A DNA stretch of 64,000 nucleotides from DASQZJ01 sp035638775 (GCA_035638775.1 DASQZJ010000006.1:1-64000), one strand, 5' to 3'. Counted from the stretch's first letter, positions 9,594 to 19,137 are shown. Numbers and translations: made by a program. Notes: a model not told the origin generated them from the letters alone.

Positions 9594-11972
9594 TTGGACG
9601 ATTACGTAGTCTGGTTCGATTCGCTGGGCATGGACGACGTGCCGAGGGTGGGCGGCAAGAACGCCTCCCTGGGCGAGATGATCAGCAACCTCTCCGCGGC
9701 GGGCGTGCGCGTCCCGGAGGGCTTCGCCACCACCGCCACCGCCTATCGCAAGTTCCTCGAGCACGAGCAGCTGGCCGACCGCATCAACGTCGCCATGGCC
9801 GACCTGGACGTGGACGATGTGGACCGGCTGGTCGAGGTCGGGGCGAAGGTCCGCCAGTGGATCGTCGACACTCCCTTCCCGCCCGAGCTCGAGGATCAGA
9901 TCACCCGCGCGTACGAGACGATGCGCGCGGACATCGGCGAGGACCTCGCGGTCGCGGTGCGTTCCTCGGCCACCGCCGAGGACCTGCCGGACGCCTCCTT
10001 CGCCGGCCAGCAGGAGACCTTCCTCAACGTCCGCGGGCTGGACAACGTCAAGCTGGCGATCAAGGACGTGTTCGCCTCGCTGTTCAACGACCGCGCCATT
10101 GCCTACCGCGACCACCACGGTTTCGACCACGGCCAGGTGGCGCTGTCCGCCGGCATCCAGCAGATGGTGCGCAGCGACGTCGGCGCCAGCGGCGTGATGT
10201 TCACCCTGGACACGGAGTCCGGCTTCGACGGCGTGGTGTTCATCACCGCCTCGTACGGTCTCGGCGAGACGGTCGTGCAGGGAGCCGTGAACCCGGACGA
10301 GTTTTACGTGCACAAGGCCACGCTGGAGGCCGGGCGCCCCGCCGTGCTGCGCCGCAACCTGGGCGAGAAGGCGATCAAGATGGTCTACAGCGAGGACCGG
10401 GCCCACGGCCGCACGGTCCGGACCGTGGACGTCCCCCCGGAGGACCAGCGGCGCTTCTGCCTGACCGACGCGGACGTCGAGGACCTGGCGCGGCAGGCGA
10501 TGATCATCGAGAAGCACTACGGCCGGCCGATGGACATCGAATGGGGCAAGGACGGCAACGACGGCCGGCTCTACATCCTCCAGGCGCGGCCCGAGACCGT
10601 GAAGAGCCGCTACAACGGCCAGCAGCTCGAGCGCTACCAGCTGCGCGAGCGCGGCGAGGTGATCGCCACCGGGCGCGCCATCGGCCAGCGCATCGGCGCC
10701 GGGCGCGCGCGGCTGATCATGGACCTGCAGGAGATGGGCAAGCTCGAGAAGGGCGACGTGCTGGTCACGGACATGACCGACCCGGACTGGGAGCCGGTGA
10801 TGAAGCGCGCCTCGGCGATCGTGACCAACCGTGGCGGGCGCACCTGCCACGCCGCCATCATTGCCCGCGAGCTGGGCATCCCGGCGGTCGTCGGCACCGG
10901 CGGGGGCACCGATGCCATCCCCGACGGCAGCGAGGTGACGGTGTCCTGCTCGGAGGGTGACACGGGCTACATCTACGACAGCCGGCTGGATTTCGACATC
11001 CACACGGCGGACCTGGACGCCATGCCCGAGATCCCGGTGCGGATCATGATGAACGTGGGCAACCCCGACCGTGCCTTCGATTTCGCCAGCCTGCCGCATC
11101 ACGGGGTCGGGCTGGCCCGGCTCGAGTTCGTGATCAACCGCATGATCGGGGTCCACCCCAAGGCGCTGCTCAACTTCGCCAGCCTGAGCGGCGACCTGGC
11201 GGACACGGTGCGCCGGCGCTTCGAGGCCTACGGCGACCCGGTGCGCTTCTACGTGGACAAGCTGGCCGAGGGCATCTCGATGCTTGCCGCGGCGTTCCAC
11301 CCCGAGCCGGTGATCGTGCGCATGTCGGACTTCAAGTCCAACGAGTACGCCAACCTGATCGGCGGCCAGCAGTACGAGCCCGACGAGGAGAACCCGATGA
11401 TCGGGTTCCGCGGCGCTTCCCGCTACATCTCCGAGGACTTCCGCGACTGCTTCGAGCTGGAGTGCCGGGCGCTGCGCAAGGTGCGCGAGGAGATGGGCCT
11501 GGAGAACGTGCAGGTCATGATCCCGTTCGTGCGCACGCTCGAGGAGGCCGCCGGGGTCACGCGGCTGCTCGCCGCCAACGGGCTCGAGCGCGGCCGCGCG
11601 GGCCTCAAGCTGATCATGATGTGCGAGCTGCCCTCCAACGCCCTGCTGGCGCAGGAGTTCCTGGAGTACTTCGACGGCTTCTCCATCGGCTCCAACGACC
11701 TCACCCAGCTCACCCTGGGCCTGGACCGGGATTCCGGGGTCGTGGCGGCGGCCTTCGACGAGCGCAACCCCGCGGTCAAGAAGCTGCTGCACATGGCGAT
11801 CGGCGCCTGCCGGGAAGCGGGCAAGTACGTGGGCATCTGCGGCCAGGGCCCGTCGGACCACCCCGATCTCGCGCAGTGGCTGCTGGAGGAGCAGATCGAC
11901 AGCATGTCCCTCAACCCGGACACCGTGGTCCAGACCTGGCTGCACCTGGCGGGACGCAAGAGCAGCGCCTGA
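9594..11972 (+). CDS. ppsA: Phosphoenolpyruvate synthase
   Basis: Converts pyruvate, ATP and water to PEP, AMP and Pi, the entry to gluconeogenesis from C3 compounds. The order is an N-terminal ATP-grasp domain (VGGKNASLGEM near the start), the phosphohistidine domain GGRTCHAAIIA with His419 and the regulatory Thr417 targeted by PpsR, and a C-terminal PEP-binding barrel with Cys749 in GICGQGPSD. I prefer the TTG at 9594. It is preceded by CAGGGGG 6-12 bases upstream and gives 792 residues, the E. coli length. In-frame ATG codons further up (for example 9525) add residues unlike the family. A hairpin follows the stop. Confidence 0.95.
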   Translation: MDDYVVWFDSLGMDDVPRVGGKNASLGEMISNLSAAGVRVPEGFATTATAYRKFLEHEQLADRINVAMADLDVDDVDRLVEVGAKVRQWIVDTPFPPELEDQITRAYETMRADIGEDLAVAVRSSATAEDLPDASFAGQQETFLNVRGLDNVKLAIKDVFASLFNDRAIAYRDHHGFDHGQVALSAGIQQMVRSDVGASGVMFTLDTESGFDGVVFITASYGLGETVVQGAVNPDEFYVHKATLEAGRPAVLRRNLGEKAIKMVYSEDRAHGRTVRTVDVPPEDQRRFCLTDADVEDLARQAMIIEKHYGRPMDIEWGKDGNDGRLYILQARPETVKSRYNGQQLERYQLRERGEVIATGRAIGQRIGAGRARLIMDLQEMGKLEKGDVLVTDMTDPDWEPVMKRASAIVTNRGGRTCHAAIIARELGIPAVVGTGGGTDAIPDGSEVTVSCSEGDTGYIYDSRLDFDIHTADLDAMPEIPVRIMMNVGNPDRAFDFASLPHHGVGLARLEFVINRMIGVHPKALLNFASLSGDLADTVRRRFEAYGDPVRFYVDKLAEGISMLAAAFHPEPVIVRMSDFKSNEYANLIGGQQYEPDEENPMIGFRGASRYISEDFRDCFELECRALRKVREEMGLENVQVMIPFVRTLEEAAGVTRLLAANGLERGRAGLKLIMMCELPSNALLAQEFLEYFDGFSIGSNDLTQLTLGLDRDSGVVAAAFDERNPAVKKLLHMAIGACREAGKYVGICGQGPSDHPDLAQWLLEEQIDSMSLNPDTVVQTWLHLAGRKSSA

Positions 11973-11985
11973 ACCCGGGCCCGGT

Positions 11986-12005
11986 GCCGGCCCGGAAGGG
12001 CCGGC
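11986..12005 (+). terminator. Hairpin downstream of ppsA
   Basis: The perfect arms GCCGGCCC (11986-11993) and GGGCCGGC (11998-12005) close a GGAA tetraloop 14 bases after the ppsA stop. A second stem, CGGGC/GCCCG, follows, and CCGTTTTCT lies about 45 bases further on. A transcript end is likely, although the first stem has no immediate T run. Confidence 0.5.
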
Positions 12006-12149
12006 GCGTGCTCCGGCGGGCTTGCCGCCCGCGCGCGGCCCGTTTTCTGCCTTCTGCAAGATTGGTACTGTTCCGACAGACCCTTCGCCGGCGGAGCCGG
12101 GAAGCTCCGGCATGGCTGCGCCGGCCACGTGAGCCAGGGAGACTGCCGC

Positions 12150-13862
12150 ATGGAGCCGAAGGAGACCCGCCGCCGCGCGATCGCGGAGCGCTTTCCCGAG
12201 TGGCCGCGGCGCACCGTCGCCGCCCATTTCGACGCCATGTGCCGGGACTACGCCGACCGGCCCCTGGTCCTCATGCCCGAGGACGGGGCGAGCTACGCCC
12301 GCGTCCGGGACGATTCGCGCCGGCTGGCCAAAGCGCTGATCGGGGCAGGCATCCGGCGCCGCGACCACGTCGCCGTGATCATGGGCAACCGCCCGGAATT
12401 CCTGGTCTGCGTGCTGGCCCTGGCGCGCATCGGCGCCGTGTGCATCCCCGTGAACACCATGTGGACGCGCGACGAGATCGGCTTCGCGCTCGCCGATGCC
12501 GACGTCACCGCGGTCATCAGCGAGAGCCGGATCGGACGCATCGACTATCGTGCGGTGCTGGAGGCGGTCAGCGACCGCGACGACAGCCGCCTGCGCCGGG
12601 TCGTGCTGCTGGGCGGCCCGCGGCCGGAACGGCTGCGCGAGGGCTGGACTGCCTGGGAAGCACTGCTCGACCAAGCCGACCGGATCGACGACGCGGATCT
12701 CGCCCGGCGCGAGGCCGACTCGCAGTATCCCGACGAGGTCGTCTGGCTGCTGTACACCTCGGGCACCACCGGCCACCCCAAGGGGGTCATGCTGAGCCAC
12801 GACATGCTCCTGCGCTCGGCCTACTCGACCACCCTGAGCCGCGCCTTCAACGACGGGCGCCGGATGCTTTTCGCGCTGCCGCTGCACCACATCTTCGCGC
12901 TGGTGGAAGGCACCCTGGCGGCCACGTTCGTCGGCGGCTGCATCATCCCCCAGCAGCATTTCGCGCCGCGGCAGGCGCTCGACCTGATCGAACGCTTCCG
13001 CGCCGACGACTTCCTCTGCGTTCCGTCGATGCTGGTGGCCCTGCTGTCCGAGCCGTCCCTGCCCGACCACGACATCGAGTCGCTGCAGGCGGCGATGTGC
13101 GCCGCGGCGCCGGCGCCGGCGACCCTCTGGGAGCGCGCCATCCGGGAGCTGGGGCTGGCCGAGATCTGCACCGGCTACGGCATGACCGAGGCCGCCGCCG
13201 CCACCATGCATACCGAGCCGGGCGACCCGGTCGAGACCGTCGCCACGCGGGTCGGGCGGATCAAGCCCGGCGGCGTCTCCGGCCTGCCCGAGTTCGGCGG
13301 CGCCAACATCCAGTACAAGACCGTCGATCCGCATACGCTCGAGAACCTGCCCGCCGGGGAGGAAGGCGAGCTCTGCGTGCGCGGGAACACGGTCTCGCGC
13401 GGCTACTATCGCCGGCCCGGGGAGAACGGCAGCCGCATCGACAAGGACGGCTGGCTGCGCACCGGGGATCTCGGGATCCTGCACGCCGACGGTTACCTGG
13501 AGCTCACCGGCCGCAGCGACGAGCTGTACAAGGTCTCCGGGGAGAACGTGGTGCCGAAGGAGATCGAGCAGGTGCTCACACGCCACCCGGCGGTCAACCA
13601 GGCCTACGTGGTCGGCGTCGCGGATCCGGTACAGCATCACGTCGGCTGTGCCTTCATCGAGCTGCGCCCGGGCGAGACCCTCACGCGCCGCGAGGTGCTC
13701 GACTGGTGCCGCCGGTCGCTGGCGAAGTTCAAGATCCCGCGACACGTGTTCTTCGTCGACGCCGACGAGTGGCCCACCACTTCGACCGGCAAGATCCAGA
13801 AGTTCCGCCTCGCCGAGCAGGCCCGCGACAATCTCTCCCGCACCCGAACGGGCAGCCGGTAG
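12150..13862 (+). CDS. AMP-dependent acyl-CoA synthetase/ligase
   Basis: A 570-residue adenylate-forming enzyme that activates a carboxylic acid to acyl-AMP and then acyl-CoA. The P-loop motif YTSGTTGHPKGVM is at about 202-214, CTGYGMTEAAAA at about 340, RTGDLG in the hinge region, and the catalytic Lys in TSTGKIQKF near residue 546. The ATG at 12150 follows AGGGAG at proper spacing; a GTG 21 bases earlier is possible but has no better site. It stands alone between ppsA and the DUF502 gene, so context does not suggest a substrate. It resembles medium/long-chain and crotonobetaine/carnitine-type ligases in general layout only. Confidence 0.88.
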   Translation: MEPKETRRRAIAERFPEWPRRTVAAHFDAMCRDYADRPLVLMPEDGASYARVRDDSRRLAKALIGAGIRRRDHVAVIMGNRPEFLVCVLALARIGAVCIPVNTMWTRDEIGFALADADVTAVISESRIGRIDYRAVLEAVSDRDDSRLRRVVLLGGPRPERLREGWTAWEALLDQADRIDDADLARREADSQYPDEVVWLLYTSGTTGHPKGVMLSHDMLLRSAYSTTLSRAFNDGRRMLFALPLHHIFALVEGTLAATFVGGCIIPQQHFAPRQALDLIERFRADDFLCVPSMLVALLSEPSLPDHDIESLQAAMCAAAPAPATLWERAIRELGLAEICTGYGMTEAAAATMHTEPGDPVETVATRVGRIKPGGVSGLPEFGGANIQYKTVDPHTLENLPAGEEGELCVRGNTVSRGYYRRPGENGSRIDKDGWLRTGDLGILHADGYLELTGRSDELYKVSGENVVPKEIEQVLTRHPAVNQAYVVGVADPVQHHVGCAFIELRPGETLTRREVLDWCRRSLAKFKIPRHVFFVDADEWPTTSTGKIQKFRLAEQARDNLSRTRTGSR

Positions 13863-13919
13863 CCCCGCGGCCCGGCCCGCGGGGTATGATGCCGGGAGGT
13901 TGCGGCCCCGAGGGAAGCG

Positions 13920-14609
13920 ATGGACAGCGAAGACGGATTCCACCCCGCCCGCCGCGCACGGCGCTACCTGCTCACCGGCGTGATCACCCTGATCCCGCTG
14001 TGGGTAACCTGGTGGGTGTTCAATCTGGTACTGACCCGGCTCAGCAGCGTGGGAGCGCCCTGGGTGCGCGCCATGGCCCGCGCCGTGCGGCCGTACCAGC
14101 CCGCGGTGGCGCAGTGGCTGCTGCAGTCCTGGTTCCAGTACGTGGTCGCGGTGCTGCTGACGCTGATCGGGCTGTACCTGCTGGGGTGGCTGGCCACCCG
14201 CGTGGTGGGGCGCCGCGTGCTGGACGCCTTCGACCGCCTGATCCGGCGCATCCCGCTGGTCGAGCGCATCTACGGCTCGACCAAGCGGCTGCTCGACGCC
14301 TTCCAGCAGCGACCCGGGCAGCTCCAGCGCGTGGTGCTGATCCCCTTCCCGTCCCCGGAGATGAAGACCATCGGTTTCATCACCCGCACCATGACCGACC
14401 CGGACACGGGCGGCACGCTCGCCTCGGTGTACGTGCCGACCACGCCCAATCCCACCTCCGGCTACGTGGAGATCCTGCCGATCGAGAACGTGGTCGAGAC
14501 GGACTGGACCGTCGATCAGGCGATCTCGTTCGTGATCTCCGCCGGCAGCCTGGCACCGGACACGGTGCGCTTCGGAAGTGCGCCCCCCGGAGGCGCGGGG
14601 GCATCTTGA
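13920..14609 (+). CDS. DUF502 inner-membrane protein
   Basis: A 229-residue integral membrane protein of the DUF502 family. Two clear hydrophobic spans lie at about 18-38 (LLTGVITLIPLWVTWWVF) and 73-91 (VVAVLLTLIGLYLLGWL). After them come the conserved IPLVERIYGSTKRLLDAF segment and a soluble beta-rich C-terminal part (VLIPFPSPEMKTIGFITRT and VYVPTTPNPTSGYVEILP). The biochemical role is unknown. The upstream GGTATGAT resembles a -10 box, and GAGGGA serves as ribosome site. It is followed closely by cnoX, but with its own leader. Confidence 0.85.
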   Translation: MDSEDGFHPARRARRYLLTGVITLIPLWVTWWVFNLVLTRLSSVGAPWVRAMARAVRPYQPAVAQWLLQSWFQYVVAVLLTLIGLYLLGWLATRVVGRRVLDAFDRLIRRIPLVERIYGSTKRLLDAFQQRPGQLQRVVLIPFPSPEMKTIGFITRTMTDPDTGGTLASVYVPTTPNPTSGYVEILPIENVVETDWTVDQAISFVISAGSLAPDTVRFGSAPPGGAGAS

Positions 14610-14662
14610 AACGGGCCGGCATCACCCGCATTTCAATGGCAGGCATACCTGCGGAGCGATGA

Positions 14663-15538
14663 ATGAACCAGCCTTCCCGCAAGACCGCGTCAGTCCGTGA
14701 CGTCACCGCCGCCGACTTCGCCTCGGTGGTGCTCGAGGGTTCGCACGAGCGGCCCGTGCTGGTGGACTTCTGGGCCGACTGGTGCGGTCCCTGCAAGATG
14801 CTCGGCCCGGTGCTGGAACGCCTCGCGCAGCAGTACGGCGGCGCGTTCCTGCTGGCCAGGGTCGACGTCGACCGCGAGCAGGACCTCGCAGCCCGCTTCG
14901 GTATCCGGGGCATCCCCAGCGTCAAGCTGTTCCGGGACGGCGAGCTGGTGGACGAGTTCACCGGCGTCCAGCCGGAGCCGAACGTCCGCGCCCTGCTGGA
15001 CCGCCATGTCCGGCCCTCCTCGGACGACGCCGTCGAACGGGCGGGACGCCTCCTGGAGGCCGGCCGGCGCCAGGATGCCGTTGCCGGCCTACGGCAGGCC
15101 GTGGCGGACGACCCGGGCAACGAGCGCCTGTACCCGCCCCTGGTGGATCTCCTGATCGCGGACGGCGACGCCGCCGGCGCGCGCGAGACCCTGCAGGCAG
15201 CCCCGCCGGAGATCCGCGAGACGCCGGCGCTGCAGTCCCTGGCCCGGCGCGTGCACTTCGCCGGGGTCGCGGGCGACCCGGCAGACCGGGCCGGACTCCG
15301 GGAGCGCCTGGAACGCGAACCCTCGGACCCCGAGGCCCTGCGCCGGCTCGCGGCGGCGGCGGTGCTCGCCGGCGACTGCGACGAGGCGCTCGAGGACCTG
15401 CTCGGCCTGCTGCAGAAGCATCCCGGGTACGATGACGGTGCGGCCCGGGACGACCTCCTGGCGATGTTCGATCTGCTGGGGGCGGACGATCCGCGGGTCC
15501 GCGACGCCCGGCGCCGCATGGCGCTCGCGCTGCACTGA
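14663..15538 (+). CDS. cnoX: Thioredoxin-like co-chaperone CnoX (YbbN)
   Basis: A 291-residue protein with an N-terminal thioredoxin domain (about 10-115) and a C-terminal tetratricopeptide-like helical domain (about 120-291). CnoX binds unfolding proteins under hypochlorous stress and hands them to GroEL/DnaK. The active site here is a complete WCGPC (Cys41, Cys44), unlike E. coli CnoX, which lacks the first Cys and has no reductase activity. This version may therefore also act as an oxidoreductase, as described for CXXC-type CnoX proteins. The C-terminal half is rich in Ala, Asp and Leu, with repeats such as AVAGLRQAVADDPGN. Confidence 0.88.
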   Translation: MNQPSRKTASVRDVTAADFASVVLEGSHERPVLVDFWADWCGPCKMLGPVLERLAQQYGGAFLLARVDVDREQDLAARFGIRGIPSVKLFRDGELVDEFTGVQPEPNVRALLDRHVRPSSDDAVERAGRLLEAGRRQDAVAGLRQAVADDPGNERLYPPLVDLLIADGDAAGARETLQAAPPEIRETPALQSLARRVHFAGVAGDPADRAGLRERLEREPSDPEALRRLAAAAVLAGDCDEALEDLLGLLQKHPGYDDGAARDDLLAMFDLLGADDPRVRDARRRMALALH

Positions 15539-15622
15539 CTCGCACCTGACGGCGACGGCACGCCGCCTGCGGCACCGGGCCCCGTCGCGGACGGCATCGG
15601 CAAACCCGCACCGGAGACCGCC

Positions 15623-15994
15623 ATGCGATCCGCCAACGACGATGAGCATCGCGTAAGCACCGAGCCCTGGCACGGCCGCGTGCGCATCCACCTCGGCGAC
15701 GCCGTGATCGCGGACAGCGAGCATGCGGTCGTGCTGCACGAGACCGGCCTGCCCGACGTCTATTACCTGCCGCGCGAGGACGTGCGCACGGACCTGCTGG
15801 AGCCGACCCCGCGGGAGACGCACTGCCCGTACAAGGGGAACGCCGCCTACTGGAGCGTCGCCACGCCCGGACGCCGGGTGGAGAACGCCGTCTGGAGCTA
15901 CCCGGAACCGTTGCAGGCAGTGAGCGCCATCCGCGGATGCATGGCCTTCTACCCCGATCGCGTCGACCGGGTCGAGGTGCGGCCCGGGGACTGA
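15623..15994 (+). CDS. DUF427 domain protein
   Basis: A small 123-residue cytoplasmic protein of the DUF427 beta-tent fold family. Typical marks are IADSEHAVVLHETGLPDVYY, the HCPYKGNAAYWSV segment with conserved Cys, Lys and Tyr, and a final MAFYPDRVDRVEV strand. The function of the family is not established. It lies on the same strand between cnoX and tesB, 84 bases after the former and 108 before the latter. Confidence 0.82.
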   Translation: MRSANDDEHRVSTEPWHGRVRIHLGDAVIADSEHAVVLHETGLPDVYYLPREDVRTDLLEPTPRETHCPYKGNAAYWSVATPGRRVENAVWSYPEPLQAVSAIRGCMAFYPDRVDRVEVRPGD

Positions 15995-16102
15995 GCCGCG
16001 CCCCGGACCGGTGGACTCCCGCCGCGCCGCGCGCTCCGGTAGACTGGGCCCGCACGCCACGCCGGCCGGAGAATTTGCTTCCAATCGCGGGGAGACAGGC
16101 GG

Positions 16103-16963
16103 ATGTCCGGAATTCTGGAAGACCTCCTGGTCCAGCTCGACCTGGAGCGACTCGAGGAGAACCTGTTTCGCGGCGACAGCCGCGACATCGGCGGGCGCAG
16201 CGTGTTCGGGGGACAGGTGCTGGGCCAGGCGCTGGTGGCCGCCGGGCGCACCGTCGAGGATCGCCGCTGCCACTCGATCCACGGCTACTTCCTGCGCCCG
16301 GGCGACATGGACGCGCCGATCGTCTACGAAGTCGACCGCATCCGGGACGGGCGCAGCTTCACCACCCGCCGGGTGGTGGCGATCCAGCACGGCCGCGCGA
16401 TATTCAACCTGTCGGCATCGTTCCAGGTGATCGAGGACGGGGTCGAGCACCAGAGCGGAATGCCCGACGTCCCGGGCCCGGACGGACTGAAATCCGAGAC
16501 CGGGCTGCGGCGCGAGGTGGCACACCGGGTACCGGAGAAGGTGCGTGACATCTTCACGCGCGAGCGCGCGATCGAGATCCGCCCGGTGGAGCCCATGGAC
16601 CTGTTCGAGCCGGCCAAGCATCCGCCCTGGAAGCACTGCTGGATCCGCGCCCGCGGCTCGCTGCCGGACGACTTCGCGCTGCACCAGTGCATGCTCGCCT
16701 ACGCGTCGGACTTCACCCTGCTCGGCACCGCCGCGCGTCCCCACGGGCTGTCCTTCATGCAGCGGCACGTGCAGGCAGCGAGCCTCGACCACGCCATGTG
16801 GTTCCACCGCGAGTTCCGCATGGACGACTGGCTGCTCTACGCGCAGGACAGCCCCAGCGCGTCCAACGCGCGCGGCTTCAACCGGGGAAGCCTGTACACC
16901 CGGGAAGGCCGCCTGATAGCGTCCGTCGCCCAGGAAGGGCTGATCCGCATCCATCCCGAATGA
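16103..16963 (+). CDS. tesB: Acyl-CoA thioesterase II
   Basis: A 286-residue double-hotdog thioesterase that hydrolyses acyl-CoA to free acid and CoA. The N-terminal hotdog contains NLFRGDSRDIGGRSVFGGQV. The C-terminal hotdog carries the catalytic triad segments ASDFTLLGT (Asp), AASLDHAMWFHR and IASVAQEGLIR (Gln). The length equals E. coli TesB (286). The gene ends 14 bases before the start of a secreted protein gene whose ribosome site lies just after the stop, so the two are probably one transcript. In a cell with many CoA-ligases and dehydrogenases it may recycle CoA. Confidence 0.93.
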   Translation: MSGILEDLLVQLDLERLEENLFRGDSRDIGGRSVFGGQVLGQALVAAGRTVEDRRCHSIHGYFLRPGDMDAPIVYEVDRIRDGRSFTTRRVVAIQHGRAIFNLSASFQVIEDGVEHQSGMPDVPGPDGLKSETGLRREVAHRVPEKVRDIFTRERAIEIRPVEPMDLFEPAKHPPWKHCWIRARGSLPDDFALHQCMLAYASDFTLLGTAARPHGLSFMQRHVQAASLDHAMWFHREFRMDDWLLYAQDSPSASNARGFNRGSLYTREGRLIASVAQEGLIRIHPE

Positions 16964-16977
16964 ACAAGGAGGTCACC

Positions 16978-17574
16978 ATGTCCCTGCCCCACCGCCATGC
17001 CCTGGCCGCCGCGCTGGTGGCGCTTCTCGTCTCCCTGCCCGCCGTCGCGGCGAACCCGGGCGGCGTCGAGGTCAACGGGGTGCAGGTCCCGGGAACGCTC
17101 GAGCGCGCCGGCCAGAAGCTGGTCCTCAACGGCGCCGGCGTGCGCACCAGGTGGTTCATCGACGCTTACGTCGGCGCCCTCTACCTGCCGCACAAGGAAT
17201 CGGACGCCCAGAAGATCATCGCGGCGGACCAGCCGATGGCGATCACGATGCACATCACCACCCACTTCATCACCCCGGGACGGATGAAGCACGCGACCAT
17301 GGAGGGTTTCCGCAAGGCGACGCACGACAATATCGAGCCCATCAAGCCCAAGATCGAGCGCCTGATCCACGTCTTCGACAAGAACATCGACGACGGCGAC
17401 GTCTACACGCTCCTGTACGTTCCCCACGAGGGCACCCGCGTCTACAAGAACGGCAAGCCCGTGCTCGCCGTCCAGGGCCTGAAATTCAAGCAGGCGCTGT
17501 TCGGCATCTGGCTGTGCGACAAGCCGGCCGAGGCGAGCCTCAAGAAGGCGATGCTGGGCACACAGGAGGGCTGA
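16978..17574 (+). CDS. Exported chalcone isomerase-like protein
   Basis: A 198-residue protein with a clear N-terminal signal peptide (about 1-25, ending LPAVAA before NPGGVEVNG), so it is probably periplasmic. The mature part resembles the bacterial chalcone isomerase-like fold: VNGVQVPGTLERAGQKLVLNG, then RTRWFIDAYVGALYLP and GLKFKQALFGIWL. Members of this group usually lack flavonoid activity and their role is unknown; some bind fatty acids. The start at 16978 is fixed by AAGGAGG 5 bases before it; an earlier ATG at 16960 overlaps the tesB stop and would spoil the signal peptide. Confidence 0.85.
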   Translation: MSLPHRHALAAALVALLVSLPAVAANPGGVEVNGVQVPGTLERAGQKLVLNGAGVRTRWFIDAYVGALYLPHKESDAQKIIAADQPMAITMHITTHFITPGRMKHATMEGFRKATHDNIEPIKPKIERLIHVFDKNIDDGDVYTLLYVPHEGTRVYKNGKPVLAVQGLKFKQALFGIWLCDKPAEASLKKAMLGTQEG

Positions 17575-17625
17575 ACGCCGTCGGCGCCGCGCCCGAGAAT
17601 GCCGAACCGGAAAAGGGGGTCCCGC

Positions 17626-19137
17626 ATGACCGCAATCGACGACTACGACCGCCACGACGGCCTCGGCCTCGCCGGCCTGGTGGCACGGGGCGAGGTCGCT
17701 CCGGCGGAACTCTGCGAAGAAGCGATCCGCCGCGCCGAGGCACTCAATCCGCGCCTCAACGCGATCGTGACACCGATGTACGACATCGGCCGCAGGGCCG
17801 CCGCGGGGCCGCTGCCGGAGGGTCCCTTCCGCGGCGTGCCATTCCTGCTCAAGGACATCCTGCATGCCTGGGCCGGCGTACCCATGAGCCACGGCTGCGC
17901 GGCCCTCAGGGACTACGTGCCGGAGTACGACAGCGAGATCGTCCGCCGCTTCCGCGCCGCCGGCCTGGTCGCGCTGGGCAAGACCAATACGCCCGAGTTC
18001 GCGCTCATGGGCGTGACCGAGCCCGAGGCCTTCGGGCCCACCCGCAACCCCTGGAACCCGGAGCATACCCCCGGGGGCAGCAGCGGCGGCTCGGCCGCCG
18101 CCGTCGCCGCCGGTATCGTGCCGCTGGCCTCCGCCACCGACGGCGGGGGCTCGATCCGTATCCCGGCCGCCTGCTGCGGCCTGTTCGGGCTGCGCCCGAG
18201 CCGCGGCCGGGTACCGGTGGGACCCGCCCAGGCGGAGGTCTGGGACGGCGCATCCTCGGACCACGTGCTCACCCGCACGGTGCGCGACAGCGCGGCGATG
18301 CTGGACGCGATCCAGGGGCCCGATGCCGGCGCTCCCTACCGGACCCCGTCGCCCGAGCAACCTTACCTGCAGGAGGTCGGCCGCGATCCCGGCCGCCTGC
18401 GCGTCGGCTTCAATACCGCCTCGCCCCTGGGACACGAGGTGCACCCGGAATGCGTCCGCGCGGTGGAGGAGACGGCGAAGCTGCTGGAGGACCTCGGACA
18501 CCACGTCGAGCCGGCCGCCCCGGACATCGACGGGCAGGCACTGGCGAAATGCTACATGACCATGTACTTCGGCCACGTGGCCGCCGACATCCGCGAGGTC
18601 ATCGAGCGGGTGGGCCGCGAGACGGCGCGGGCCGGGCTGGAGCCGGCGACCCGGGCGCTGGGGCTGCTCGGGCGGACCGTGTCCGCGGGTGACTACGTTG
18701 CCGCGAAGCGGCGCTGGAATGCGTTCGGGCGCGCCATGGGGACGTTCCACCGGAGCCACGACCTGTACCTGACCCCAACGCTGGCGCAGCCGCCCTCGCG
18801 CATCGGCGAGCTCCGGCCGTCGGGCGCCGAGCGGCTCGCCACCCGGGTAATCAACGCGCTGGGGCTGGGGCGGGTGCTGCTCGCCTCGGGGGTGGTGGAC
18901 AAGCTCGCGAGCGAGGGGCTGAGCCGGACACCGTTCACCCAGCTCGCCAACCTCACCGGGCTACCGGCGATGTCCGTCCCCCTGCACTGGACGGCGGACG
19001 AGCTGCCCTGCGGGGTCCAGTTCATCGCGCCGATGGCGGACGAGGCCACGCTGTTCCGGCTGGCGGGACAGCTCGAGCAGGCCCGGCCCTGGTTCGACCG
19101 TCGCCCGGCCATCGCGGCGGCCGGCAAGGGCTGTTGA
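17626..19137 (+). CDS. Amidase signature family enzyme
   Basis: A 503-residue serine amidohydrolase with the Ser-cisSer-Lys triad: Lys76 in FLLKD, cis-Ser about 151-152 in PGGSSGGSAAA, and nucleophile Ser176 in GGGSIRIPA. It hydrolyses an amide of unknown identity; the family spans aliphatic and aryl amides, 6-aminohexanoate dimers and tRNA-bound Gln. There are no gatBC neighbours, so it is not GatA. The ATG at 17626 has AAGGGGG just before it. It follows the chalcone isomerase-like gene by 51 bases on the same strand and may share its transcript. Confidence 0.9.
   Translation: MTAIDDYDRHDGLGLAGLVARGEVAPAELCEEAIRRAEALNPRLNAIVTPMYDIGRRAAAGPLPEGPFRGVPFLLKDILHAWAGVPMSHGCAALRDYVPEYDSEIVRRFRAAGLVALGKTNTPEFALMGVTEPEAFGPTRNPWNPEHTPGGSSGGSAAAVAAGIVPLASATDGGGSIRIPAACCGLFGLRPSRGRVPVGPAQAEVWDGASSDHVLTRTVRDSAAMLDAIQGPDAGAPYRTPSPEQPYLQEVGRDPGRLRVGFNTASPLGHEVHPECVRAVEETAKLLEDLGHHVEPAAPDIDGQALAKCYMTMYFGHVAADIREVIERVGRETARAGLEPATRALGLLGRTVSAGDYVAAKRRWNAFGRAMGTFHRSHDLYLTPTLAQPPSRIGELRPSGAERLATRVINALGLGRVLLASGVVDKLASEGLSRTPFTQLANLTGLPAMSVPLHWTADELPCGVQFIAPMADEATLFRLAGQLEQARPWFDRRPAIAAAGKGC

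Noticed and set aside
9558..13943. Minus-strand open frame of 1461 codons across ppsA and the following ligase
   Set aside because: It is antisense to clearly conserved genes. Its translation is a low-complexity His/Asp/Val/Arg/Gly-rich text typical of the complement of GC-rich codons, with no recognisable motif and no ribosome site.
17626..19137. GatA subunit of the Glu-tRNA amidotransferase
   Set aside because: The amidase triad is shared, but no gatB or gatC is present next to it and the context is unrelated to translation.
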